The notes beneath the pieces are model-generated. The model was given only the letters and a program-made list of their open reading frames with translations. It did not search any database and was not told the DNA's origin. Position numbers and translations under genes: made by a program. DNA of 16,426 nucleotides from Brevundimonas sp. UBA986 (GTDB lineage: Bacteria; Pseudomonadota; Alphaproteobacteria; Caulobacterales; Caulobacteraceae). Positions 6,090 to 13,371 of the stretch are shown here, in pieces; the stretch's first letter is position 1; every line of letters starts with the position of its first letter. The stretch is from assembly GCA_002292165.1 (NCBI GenBank), contig DBBK01000129.1, positions 10,877 through 27,302 of the forward strand, in the 5' to 3' direction.

Positions 6090-7802
6090 ATGACGAACGA
6101 AGCCGAACCGCGACGCGGCGTGGGCCGCCGCCTGGCCGGTCTGGCCAGGGAGGCGACGCCCCAGATCTTCGCCGTGGCCGTCTTCGCGGTCGGCGCCCTG
6201 ATGATCATCTCGGCCGTGACTCCTGCCTTTTCCGACCGCCTGCGCGCGCTCAGCGGGTCGGTGTCGCCGGTTCTGATCGAACTGTCCCATTTCGCGGCCA
6301 GCGTGGTCGGCTTCCTGTTGCTACTGCTCTCGGCGGGTTTGTGGCGGCGGCGACGCGGCGCCTACTGGACCGCCCTGGCCGCCATGGGGGCGGGCGTGGT
6401 CTTCTCCCTGCTCAAGGGCCTGGACTGGGAAGAAGCCCTGGCCCTGGCCATCATCGCCGCCCTGCTGATCCCCTGCCGAACGGCCTTCAACCGGCGGTCG
6501 CGACTGTTGGAGCCGCTGCGGCCCGGCTGGCTGATCCTTCTGACCACGGCGGTGATCGCGGCGATCTGGCTGGGCTTTTTCGCCTATCGGGACATCGACT
6601 ACACCGATCAGCTGTGGTGGAGCTTCCTGACCGACCGCGAGGCCTCGGGCTTCCTGAGGGCGGCGGCGATCCTGGCCATCCTGACCCTGGCCATGGCGGC
6701 TGTGTCGCTGCTGTCCTCACCGGGGTCCGGACGGCGGCGGCTCGGCAATGCGGCGGATCGGGCCAAGGCTCTGGAGGCGCTGTCGCAAGCCGACCACGCC
6801 ACCCCCGAGGCCTGGCTGGCGACCCTGGGCGACAAGACCCTGTTGTTCAGCCCCTCGGGCCGCAGCTTCCTGGCCTACCGCGTGCGCGGTAGGCGCTGGA
6901 TCGCCATGGGCGAACCGGCGGGGCTGAAGAGCGAGCGGCTGGACCTGCTCTGGGCCTTCGCCGAACTGGCCGACAGCTACGGCGGGGCGGCGGTCTTCTA
7001 TTCGGTCGGCGAAGGCGTGCTGGCGGACCTCGCCACCATGGGTCTGGCCATGCGCAAGGTGGGCGAGACCGCCGTGGTGCCGGTCGCGGAGTTCTCTCTG
7101 GAGGGCAAGGCCAAGCAGAACCTGAGGACCGCGATCAATCGGGCGGAGCGCGAGGGGGCGAGCTTCGAGGTTCTGCCCGCCGGGTCGGCGAGTGCGCTCG
7201 GCGACGAGTTGAAGGCCGTATCGGACGCCTGGCTCGCGGACCACAATGGGGCTGAGAAGGCCTTTTCCCTGGGCCGGTTCGACTTCACCTACCTGGACCT
7301 GACCCCGCTGGCGATCGTGCGCCAGACCTCGGAGACCTGCCCCGGGGGACGGATCGTGGCCTTCGCCAACCTGTTGCCCGGCGAAGGGGACGACCGCGAG
7401 GTGGCCATCGATCTGATGCGCCACCTGCCCGACGCCCCTCCGGGGGTGATGGACTATCTGTTCATTCGCGCCATCCAGTGGGCGGCGGCGGAGGGCTTCG
7501 AGGCCTTCGACCTGGGCATGGCGCCCCTGGCGGGGCTGGAGGATCGCCGCCTGGCCCCCGTCTTCGCCCGCGTCGGCGCCCTGGTGTTCGAGGAGGGCGG
7601 CGCCCTGTACGGCTTCCAGGGCCTGCGCAGCTACAAGTCGAAGTTCGCGCCCGACTGGCGCGCCCGCTTCATCGCCGCCCCGGTGTCGACGCCCCTGCCT
7701 CTGGCCCTGCTGGACGTCGCCCTGCTGACCAGCGGCGGCTGGCCGGGAATGTTCGGGGGCGGAAACAGTGCGAAACCTGCAGCCCGACAAAAGACGCGAT
7801 AA
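6090..7802 (+). CDS. Short MprF-like aminoacyl-phosphatidylglycerol synthase (DUF2156)
   Basis: 570 residues from ATG 6090; the frame is open back to 6015 but that extension lacks a membrane or domain character. About six hydrophobic segments (roughly residues 25-47, 61-84, 92-111, 115-129, 146-165, 188-209), then a cytoplasmic domain of about 330 residues with the LPG_synthase_C (DUF2156) hallmarks: LLFSPSGRSFLAYRVRGRRW, RTAINRAEREGASFE, FDLGMAPLAGLEDRR and a Lys-containing SYKSKFAP near the end. Enzymes of this group transfer an amino acid (Lys or Ala) from aminoacyl-tRNA to phosphatidylglycerol, lowering membrane negative charge and sensitivity to cationic peptides. At 570 residues it lacks the roughly eight-helix N-terminal flippase half of full MprF (about 840 residues). 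The aminoacyl specificity cannot be read. It lies 45 bp before cysD, possibly co-transcribed. Confidence 0.85.
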   Translation: MTNEAEPRRGVGRRLAGLAREATPQIFAVAVFAVGALMIISAVTPAFSDRLRALSGSVSPVLIELSHFAASVVGFLLLLLSAGLWRRRRGAYWTALAAMGAGVVFSLLKGLDWEEALALAIIAALLIPCRTAFNRRSRLLEPLRPGWLILLTTAVIAAIWLGFFAYRDIDYTDQLWWSFLTDREASGFLRAAAILAILTLAMAAVSLLSSPGSGRRRLGNAADRAKALEALSQADHATPEAWLATLGDKTLLFSPSGRSFLAYRVRGRRWIAMGEPAGLKSERLDLLWAFAELADSYGGAAVFYSVGEGVLADLATMGLAMRKVGETAVVPVAEFSLEGKAKQNLRTAINRAEREGASFEVLPAGSASALGDELKAVSDAWLADHNGAEKAFSLGRFDFTYLDLTPLAIVRQTSETCPGGRIVAFANLLPGEGDDREVAIDLMRHLPDAPPGVMDYLFIRAIQWAAAEGFEAFDLGMAPLAGLEDRRLAPVFARVGALVFEEGGALYGFQGLRSYKSKFAPDWRARFIAAPVSTPLPLALLDVALLTSGGWPGMFGGGNSAKPAARQKTR

Positions 7803-7847
7803 GCATCCCTATGGTCTGGCTTCAGCTTATTTCGTGAGGGGACGGCG

Positions 7848-8795
7848 ATGCAGCCCGGCTATGTCGCCCCCTCAAGTACCGAGGATTTCGCCTTGCCGAC
7901 CCTGACCCACCTCCAGCGACTGGAGGCCGAGAGCATCCACATCCTGCGCGAGGTGGTCGCCGAGGCCGAGCGCCCGGTCATGCTCTATTCCGTGGGCAAG
8001 GACTCGGCGGTGATGCTGCATCTGGCGGCCAAGGCCTTCTGGCCCTCGCCCCCGCCCTTCCCCCTGCTGCACGTCGATACGACGTGGAAGTTCCGCGCCA
8101 TGTACGAGATGCGCGAACGGATGGCGAAGGAGCTGGGCTTCGAACTTCTGGTGCACCAGAACCCGGAAGCGCTGGCGAAAGGCATCAATCCGTTCGACCA
8201 CGGCTCGGCCCTGCATACCGACCTCTGGAAGACCGAGGGGCTGAAGCAGGCCCTGGATCTGCACGGCTTCGACGTGGCCTTCGGCGGGGCGCGGCGCGAC
8301 GAGGAGAAGTCGCGGGCCAAGGAGCGCATCTTCTCCTTCCGCTCGGCCGGCCACCGCTGGGACCCCAAGGCGCAGCGGCCCGAGCTGTGGAAGCTCTACA
8401 ATGCCCGCAAGAGCCCCGGCGAGAGCATCCGCGTCTTCCCCATCTCCAACTGGACCGAGCTGGACATCTGGCAATACATCCATCTGGAGAACATCCCGAT
8501 CGTCCCGCTCTACTACGCCGCCGAACGGCCCGTGGTGCGGCGTGACGGCCAGATCATCATGGTCGACGACGACAGGATGCCCCTGAGGCCCGGCGAGACG
8601 CCGCAGATGAAGTCGGTGCGGTTCAGGACGCTCGGCTGCTATCCCCTGACAGGGGCGGTCGAAAGCACCGCCGACACCCTGCCGGCCATCATTCAGGAGA
8701 TGCTGCTGACCACGACCTCCGAGCGTCAGGGCCGGGCCATCGACCATGACCAAGCCGGGTCGATGGAGAAGAAGAAGCAGGAGGGCTATTTCTGA
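7848..8795 (+). CDS. cysD: Sulfate adenylyltransferase subunit 2 (ATP sulfurylase small subunit)
   Basis: 315 residues. Start ATG 7848 is supported by GAGGGGA six or so nt upstream. The PP-loop for ATP binding is YSVGKDSAVMLHLA (residues 47-60); other conserved blocks are LLHVDTTWKF, FGGARRDEEKSRAKERI, FPISNWTELDIWQYI, the LGCYPLTGAVES stretch and the C-terminal EKKKQEGYF. CysD joins ATP and sulfate to give adenosine 5'-phosphosulfate (APS), driven by GTP hydrolysis in its partner CysN. Its stop overlaps the cysNC start by one base (TGATG), so the two subunits are translationally coupled. Length is slightly above the E. coli protein through an N-terminal extension of about 15 residues. Confidence 0.97.
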   Translation: MQPGYVAPSSTEDFALPTLTHLQRLEAESIHILREVVAEAERPVMLYSVGKDSAVMLHLAAKAFWPSPPPFPLLHVDTTWKFRAMYEMRERMAKELGFELLVHQNPEALAKGINPFDHGSALHTDLWKTEGLKQALDLHGFDVAFGGARRDEEKSRAKERIFSFRSAGHRWDPKAQRPELWKLYNARKSPGESIRVFPISNWTELDIWQYIHLENIPIVPLYYAAERPVVRRDGQIIMVDDDRMPLRPGETPQMKSVRFRTLGCYPLTGAVESTADTLPAIIQEMLLTTTSERQGRAIDHDQAGSMEKKKQEGYF

Positions 8796-10750
8796 TGGAC
8801 CTGCCCTCGAACGCCTACAGGCCGTCGGACCTGATCGAACAGGACATCGACGCCTATCTGAAGGCCCACCAGACCAAGTCCCTGCTGCGCTTCATCACCT
8901 GCGGCTCGGTGGACGACGGCAAATCGACCCTGATCGGGCGGCTGCTCTATGACTCGCGCCAGATCTTCGAGGACCAGCTGGCCCAGCTGGAGGCGGATTC
9001 GAAGCGGGTCGGCACGCAGGGCCAGAACATCGACTTCGCCCTTCTGGTCGACGGCCTGACCGCCGAGCGGGAACAGGGCATCACCATCGACGTGGCCTAT
9101 CGCTTCTTCGCCACCGACCGGCGGAAGTTCATCGTCGCCGACACCCCCGGGCACGAGCAGTACACGCGCAACATGGTCACCGGCGCCTCGACCGCCGACC
9201 TCGCCGTCATCCTGATCGATGCGAGGAAGGGCGTCCTGACCCAGACGCGGCGGCACAGCTTCCTCGTGTCGCTGATGGGCATCCGCCACGTTGTGCTGGC
9301 GGTGAACAAGATGGATCTGGTCGGCTACGACCAGTCGGTCTTCGACGCCATCGTCGCCGACTATGCGGCCTTCGCGGAGCAGGTCGGGCTCAAGAACGTG
9401 CTGGCCATCCCCCTGTCGGGCCTCGCCGGAGACAATATCGCGACGAAGAGCGACGCGACGCCCTGGTACGCCGGCCCCGCCCTGATGGAGCATCTGGAGA
9501 CGGTCGAGCTGGACGCCGACCGGCTGCAGTCCAAGCCCTTCCGCATGCCGGTTCAGTGGGTCAACCGGCCCAACCTCGACTTCCGCGGCTTCTCCGGCCT
9601 GATCGCCTCGGGCGCGGTGCGGCCCGGCGACGCGGTGCGGATCGAGCCTTCAGGCCGGACCTCGACCGTCGCCCGGATCGTGACGAAGGACGGCGATCTG
9701 GATCAGGCCGTCGCCGGCCAGTCGGTGACCCTGACACTGACCGACGAAGTCGACTGCTCGCGCGGCGACATCCTGGCGGCCGCGACCTCCGCCCCCGAGG
9801 TCGCCGACCAGTTCGAGACCACCATCGTCTGGATGGCCGACGAGCCCCTGCTGCCCGGCCGTCCCTACCTGCTCAAGGTCGGCGCCCGGACGGTCTCGGC
9901 CCAGATCACCGAGATCAAGCACGAGATCAACGTCAACACGCTGGAGGAGCGGGCGGCGAAGTCCCTGCCGCTGAACGGCATTGCCGTCTGCAACCTGTCG
10001 CTCGACCGGCCCGTCGGCTTCGATCCGTATTCGGAGGTTCCCGATACCGGCGGCTTCATCCTGATCGACAGGATGACCAACGCCACGGTCGGGGCGGGCA
10101 TGATCCGCTTTGCCCTGAGACGGTCGCAGAACATCCACTGGCAGGCGCTGGACGTCACCAAGGCCTCGCGCGCCTCGGATCTGGGTCAGAAGCCGGCGGT
10201 CATCTGGTTCACCGGCCTGTCGGGCGCGGGCAAGTCGACCATCGCCAATCTGGTCGAGAAGAAGCTGCGGTTCGAGGGCAAGCACACCTATCTGCTGGAC
10301 GGCGACAATGTCCGCCACGGGCTGAACCGCGACCTGGGCTTCACCGACGCCGACCGGGTGGAGAACATCCGCCGCGTGGGCGAGGTGGCGAAGCTGATGG
10401 TCGACGCCGGCCTGATCGTCGTGACCGCCTTCATCTCCCCCTTCCGCTCCGAACGAAGGCTGGCGCGCGAACTGCTGGGCCCGGGCGAGTTCTTCGAGGT
10501 CCATGTCGACACGCCCCTGGCGGTCGCCGAGGCCCGCGACGTCAAGGGCCTCTACGCCAAGGCCCGATCGGGCGCGCTCAGGAACTTCACCGGGGTGGAT
10601 AGCCCCTATGAGGCGCCGGAGAGCCCTGAAATCGTGGTCGATACGGCCTCGATGACGCCGGAACAGGCGGCGGAAATGATCGTCGAACGCCTGCGCAAGG
10701 GCGGTTATCTGCGGCCCGACCCGGAGTTCTCCGAGGGTGGCGGCGTCTAG
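8795..10750 (+). CDS. cysNC: Bifunctional sulfate adenylyltransferase subunit 1 / adenylylsulfate kinase
   Basis: 651 residues, a fusion of CysN and CysC. The N-terminal GTPase resembles EF-Tu: G1 GSVDDGKST (37-45), G3 DTPGH (116-120), G4 NKMD (171-174), followed by two beta-barrel domains to about residue 450. A short linker leads to APS kinase, with P-loop GLSGAGKST (about 474-482), DGDNVRHGLNRDLGF and the FISPFRSERR signature. The N-terminal half energises ATP sulfurylation with CysD; the C-terminal half phosphorylates APS to PAPS for reduction or sulfation. The fusion is well known in Rhizobium NodQ and many alphaproteobacteria. All key motifs are intact in both halves. Confidence 0.97.
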   Translation: MDLPSNAYRPSDLIEQDIDAYLKAHQTKSLLRFITCGSVDDGKSTLIGRLLYDSRQIFEDQLAQLEADSKRVGTQGQNIDFALLVDGLTAEREQGITIDVAYRFFATDRRKFIVADTPGHEQYTRNMVTGASTADLAVILIDARKGVLTQTRRHSFLVSLMGIRHVVLAVNKMDLVGYDQSVFDAIVADYAAFAEQVGLKNVLAIPLSGLAGDNIATKSDATPWYAGPALMEHLETVELDADRLQSKPFRMPVQWVNRPNLDFRGFSGLIASGAVRPGDAVRIEPSGRTSTVARIVTKDGDLDQAVAGQSVTLTLTDEVDCSRGDILAAATSAPEVADQFETTIVWMADEPLLPGRPYLLKVGARTVSAQITEIKHEINVNTLEERAAKSLPLNGIAVCNLSLDRPVGFDPYSEVPDTGGFILIDRMTNATVGAGMIRFALRRSQNIHWQALDVTKASRASDLGQKPAVIWFTGLSGAGKSTIANLVEKKLRFEGKHTYLLDGDNVRHGLNRDLGFTDADRVENIRRVGEVAKLMVDAGLIVVTAFISPFRSERRLARELLGPGEFFEVHVDTPLAVAEARDVKGLYAKARSGALRNFTGVDSPYEAPESPEIVVDTASMTPEQAAEMIVERLRKGGYLRPDPEFSEGGGV

Positions 10751-10762
10751 AACGACAAGCAG

Positions 10763-10790
10763 AAAAAAGGCCGCGTCAAACGACACGGCC
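10763..10790 (-). terminator. Intrinsic terminator of the candidate sRNA
   Basis: Minus-strand hairpin GGCCGTGT-CGTTTG-ACGCGGCC (8 positions, one mismatch) immediately followed by TTTTTT. In the plus direction the same hairpin lies 18 nt beyond the cysNC stop and is followed only by GAAGTTTCTCTT, so it could end cysNC weakly, but the T-run marks the minus strand as its main direction. Confidence 0.8.
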
Positions 10791-10847
10791 GAAGTTTCTC
10801 TTGGGAGGAAACACCCTGGAAGGAGGGTGGGACGCCGAAGCGTCCGT
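10763..10847 (-). ncRNA. Candidate small RNA with C-rich (anti-Shine-Dalgarno) hairpin loops
   Basis: Read on the minus strand, the intergenic sequence folds into a series of hairpins with almost no gaps. (1) GGACGC-UUCG-GCGUCC at 10845-10830, a classic ultra-stable cUUCGg tetraloop. (2) CACCCU-CCUUCC-AGGGUG at 10829-10812. (3) GUUUC/GAAAC at about 10812-10794 with a loop containing CUCCCAAGA, so a CCUCCC patch is exposed. (4) Terminator GGCCGUGU/ACGCGGCC (one mismatch) at 10790-10769, followed by UUUUUU at 10768-10763. The C-rich loops could pair with Shine-Dalgarno sequences, the mode known for alphaproteobacterial C-rich-loop sRNAs (CcsR/'cuckoo' RNAs in Rhodobacter, GsrN in Caulobacter). 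A promoter-like site lies just upstream. It has no credible ORF. Structure is seen directly; expression and targets are inferred. The 5' end is estimated from the promoter. Confidence 0.72.
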
Positions 10848-10852
10848 AACCC

Positions 10853-10879
10853 ATCTATGCACGCTGGACCGGATCGCAA
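10853..10879 (-). promoter_or_regulatory. Probable housekeeping promoter of the candidate sRNA
   Basis: On the minus strand TTGCGAT (10879-10873), a 12-nt spacer and GCATAGAT (10860-10853) resemble the Caulobacter housekeeping consensus TTGACGS-N10-14-GCTANAWC. Initiation about 6 nt after this would start the RNA near 10847, two bases before the first hairpin. Two GGAAC motifs farther upstream (10903-10899 and 10892-10888) each sit 16 nt from an imperfect CGTT (CGCT, CGGT), so an EcfG/general-stress input is possible but unproven. Confidence 0.45.
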
Positions 10880-10948
10880 GCGCTGCCGTTCCCTTTGCGT
10901 TCCGCGACACTCTGTCGTTCACTGGCGGACCGAGTCGCAGAGAGCCCC

Positions 10949-12169
10949 ATGACTGAAACTTTTTCCACCGCCCAGGCCCGCCGCATCGCGTTGGCCGCGC
11001 AGGGTTTCGGGACGTCTCCAGCGGGAGTGAACGCCGCCGCCTTTCGCCGCACGGCGCGCAAGCTGGGCGTCATCCAGATCGACAGCGTCAATGTGGTGAC
11101 CCGCACCCACTATCTGCCCGCCTTCTCGCGTCTGGGCGCCTATCCACGCGATGTGCTGGAGAGCGAGGCCTGGGGAAAGAAGCGCAGCCTGTTCGAATAC
11201 TGGGGGCATGAGGCCTCGCTGCTGCCAGTCGAGACCCAGCCCCTGTTCCGCTGGCGCATGGCGGCGGCCGAGGCCGGGCAAGGCATCTGGGGCTCCATCG
11301 CCCGCTTCGGCCATGAGAAGAGCGACTATGTCGACGGCATCCTGACCGAGATCGGCAAACGGCGCGGCGTGACCGGCGGCGACTTCGCCGAGGGGCCGCG
11401 CGGGGCGCCCGGCTGGTGGGAGTGGTCGGACGGCAAGCGGGCGCTGGAATGGCTGTTCTGGACCGGACGGATCACCACCCTGACCCGGCGTGGCTTCGAG
11501 CGCGTCTATGACCTGCCCGAACGCGCCCTGCCCCGCGCCGTCGTCGAGGCGCCGACGCCGAGCCCTGAGGACGCCCAGCGCGAACTGGTGCGGATTTCGG
11601 CCCGGGCCATGGGAATCGCCACGGCCGCCGACCTGCGCGACTATTTCCGCCTGCCGCTGGCCGACAGCCGGGCGCGGATCCACGAACTGGTCGAAGCGGG
11701 TGAGCTGATCCCGGTCTCCGTCAAAGGCTGGAACAAGCCGGCCTTCCTCGACCCAGCCGCGCGCAAGCCCCGTCGCATCGAAGGCGCGGCCCTGCTGTCG
11801 CCGTTCGACAATCTGATCTGGTTCCGTGAGCGGACAGAACGCTTGTTCGGTGTCCGCGTCCGGCTGGAGATCTATACCCCCGCCCACAAGCGCGAGCACG
11901 GCTACTACGTCCTGCCCCTGCTTCAGGACGAGGCCATCACCGCTCGGGTCGATCTGAAGAGCGACCGCAAGAGCTCGGCCCTGCTGGTCCAGGCCGCCTG
12001 GCGCGAGCCGGACGCGAATGCGGAGACGCCGCGCGTCCTCGCCGAACAGCTGCGGGCCATGTCCGGCTGGCTGGGGCTGGAGCGGGTCGAGATCATGGAA
12101 AAGGGCGACCTTTCGGCCGCCCTTTCAGAAGCGCTGCGAGAAGCGCCTCAGGCTTCGATGATCGTCTGA
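10949..12169 (+). CDS. AlkX/YcaQ-type DNA glycosylase (winged-helix, HTH_42 family)
   Basis: 406 residues from ATG 10949; an in-frame GTG at 10895 would add 18 residues with no family similarity. The family (DUF1006/HTH_42) consists of tandem winged-helix domains that excise bulky alkylated bases and unhook interstrand crosslinks. Residues 43-45 are Gln-Ile-Asp (VIQIDSVNVVTRTHYLPAFSRLG region), placing it with the QxD (AlkX/YcaQ) branch rather than the QxQ (AlkZ) branch. Further conserved blocks: EYWGHEASLLP, RRGFERVYDLPERALP, LLSPFDNLIWFRER and HGYYVLPLL. Likely role: repair of nitrogen-mustard-like or natural-product crosslinks. Its last 22 bp overlap the convergent ilvE, and a terminator hairpin lies within its last 70 bp. 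Divergent from the candidate sRNA. Confidence 0.9.
   Translation: MTETFSTAQARRIALAAQGFGTSPAGVNAAAFRRTARKLGVIQIDSVNVVTRTHYLPAFSRLGAYPRDVLESEAWGKKRSLFEYWGHEASLLPVETQPLFRWRMAAAEAGQGIWGSIARFGHEKSDYVDGILTEIGKRRGVTGGDFAEGPRGAPGWWEWSDGKRALEWLFWTGRITTLTRRGFERVYDLPERALPRAVVEAPTPSPEDAQRELVRISARAMGIATAADLRDYFRLPLADSRARIHELVEAGELIPVSVKGWNKPAFLDPAARKPRRIEGAALLSPFDNLIWFRERTERLFGVRVRLEIYTPAHKREHGYYVLPLLQDEAITARVDLKSDRKSSALLVQAAWREPDANAETPRVLAEQLRAMSGWLGLERVEIMEKGDLSAALSEALREAPQASMIV
12100..12125. terminator. Terminator-like hairpin inside the glycosylase 3' end (serves ilvE)
   Basis: An 8-bp perfect stem AAAGGGCG / CGCCCTTT around a 10-nt loop. On the minus strand it lies 22 nt past the ilvE stop and ends CGCCCTTTTCC, a short U-tract, so it is a plausible ilvE terminator. 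On the plus strand it lies within codons of the glycosylase gene, 42 nt before that gene's stop. A smaller hairpin GCGCT/AGCGC follows at 12131-12146. Confidence 0.6.
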
Positions 12170-13236
12170 ACCCAGTTGTGCGGGTCGGCGACGCGGCCGC
12201 GCTGGATGCCGACCAGCTTGCCCAGCATGTCGGTGGTGACCGGGCCCGGCTTGCCGTCGCCGATGGTGAAGTCGCCGCCGGGCGAAACCACCTTGGAGAT
12301 GGCCGTCAGGACCGCGGCGGTGCCGCAGGCGAAGGCCTCGACCACCTCGCCCGAGGCCACGTCGGCGCGCCACTGTTCGAAGGCGTAGGGGGCTTCGCGC
12401 ACGGTGACGCCGGTGTCCCTGGCCAGTTGGATGATGGAGGCGCGGGTCACGCCGGGCAGGATGGTGCCGCCCAGCGGCGGGGTCTGCAGCGAGCCGTCCT
12501 TGAAGACGAAGAAGACGTTCATCCCGCCCAGTTCCTCGATCCACTTGCCCTCGGCGGCGTCGAGGAAGACGACCTGGTCGCAGCCGTTGGCCACGGCCTC
12601 GGCCTGGGCGATCAGGCTGGCGGCGTAGTTGCCGCCGCATTTGGCCGCGCCGGTGCCGCCGCGCGCGGCGCGGGTGTAGTGCTCCGACACCCGGATGGTG
12701 ACACTGTTCTTGCCGCCCTTGAAATAGCCGCCGACCGGCGAGGCCAGGACGACGAACAGATATTCATTGGCCGCGCGCACGCCGAGGAAGGCCTCGGTCG
12801 CGATCATGAAGGGTCGCAGATAGAGGCTGCCCTCGCCTTCCGGGATCCAGTCGGCATCGGTCTTGACCAGTTCGGCGACGGCCTCGAGGAACAGCTCTTC
12901 GGGCAGGACCGGCATGGCCAGACGCTCGGCCGAGGCGGCGAAACGGCGGGCGTTCTGTTCGGGGCGGAACAGGGCCACGCGGCCGTCGTCGGTCTTGTAG
13001 GCCTTCATGCCCTCGAAGATTTCCTGGGCGTAGTGCAGGACCGAGGCGGCGGGATCGAGCGGGATCGGGCCGCGCGGCTCGACCTTGTGCGAGTGCCAGC
13101 CCTGACCGGCGGTGTAGCGAATGGTCACCATATGGTCGGTGAACACCCGGCCGAAGCCCGGGTCTTCCATCAGCACGGCGCGGTCGGCGGCGGTGACCAG
13201 CGAGGGATGGGGAACGCGGGTAAAGGCGGCGGTCAT
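12148..13236 (-). CDS. ilvE: Branched-chain amino acid aminotransferase (class IV PLP fold)
   Basis: 362 residues from ATG 13236; the frame is open to 13299 but the extra 21 residues are Cys/Pro-rich and unlike the family. The PLP Schiff-base lysine is Lys199 in GTGAAKCGGNYAASL, the typical type II (eukaryote-like/ilvE_II) form; other blocks are HYAQEIFEGMKAY (68-80), RPEQNARRFAASAERL, LYLRPFMIATE, FLDAAEGKWIEELGGMNVFFVF, GTILPGVTR and the C-terminal VQTIIEA. It makes leucine, isoleucine and valine from 2-oxo acids and glutamate in the last biosynthetic step. Its leader holds a hairpin at 13264-13288. No other branched-chain gene is nearby. Its 3' end overlaps the convergent glycosylase gene by 22 bp. 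Confidence 0.96.
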   Translation of the reverse strand: MTAAFTRVPHPSLVTAADRAVLMEDPGFGRVFTDHMVTIRYTAGQGWHSHKVEPRGPIPLDPAASVLHYAQEIFEGMKAYKTDDGRVALFRPEQNARRFAASAERLAMPVLPEELFLEAVAELVKTDADWIPEGEGSLYLRPFMIATEAFLGVRAANEYLFVVLASPVGGYFKGGKNSVTIRVSEHYTRAARGGTGAAKCGGNYAASLIAQAEAVANGCDQVVFLDAAEGKWIEELGGMNVFFVFKDGSLQTPPLGGTILPGVTRASIIQLARDTGVTVREAPYAFEQWRADVASGEVVEAFACGTAAVLTAISKVVSPGGDFTIGDGKPGPVTTDMLGKLVGIQRGRVADPHNWVQTIIEA

Positions 13237-13263
13237 GGGCGGTGTCTCGCGGCAGATGAGCTT

Positions 13264-13288
13264 GTGCGCGCATGGAATACCCGCGCAC
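13264..13288 (-). promoter_or_regulatory. Hairpin in the ilvE leader
   Basis: GTGCGCG / CGCGCAC form a perfect 7-bp stem with an 11-nt loop, 28 nt upstream of the ilvE ATG. Farther upstream TTGGCGG and GCTAGGTG, 9 nt apart, loosely resemble an alphaproteobacterial promoter. No run of Leu/Ile/Val codons was seen, so classical attenuation is not supported. Confidence 0.3.
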
Positions 13289-13344
13289 GGCTGCGACACC
13301 TAGCCGGATTTTACCGCCAAGGTCGATTCTTTCGACGATCCTGA

Positions 13345-13371
13345 CGCCATCCCTGACGGCGGAGGATGGCG
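13345..13371 (-). terminator. Hairpin directly after the HTH/pseudo-BLUF stop
   Basis: Perfect 8-bp inverted repeat CGCCATCC / GGATGGCG with an 11-nt loop, adjoining the stop codon of the minus-strand gene ending at 13372. No U-tract follows, so it is a weak intrinsic terminator or a 3'-end stabiliser. It lies between that gene and ilvE. Confidence 0.45.

Noticed and set aside
9650..10879. Minus-strand open frame of 409 codons opposite cysNC
   Set aside because: Antisense to the intact CysNC coding region and running through the structured sRNA segment; composition is that of a shadow frame.
10737..10952. Short plus-strand frame of 71 codons between cysNC and the glycosylase
   Set aside because: Overlaps the cysNC end and the hairpin series; Arg/Ser-rich with no ribosome-binding site. 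The RNA structure explains the sequence better.
13237..13299. N-terminal extension of IlvE to 13299
   Set aside because: The 21 extra residues are Cys/Pro-rich and unlike the family; the ATG at 13236 gives the expected length, and the extension covers a leader hairpin.
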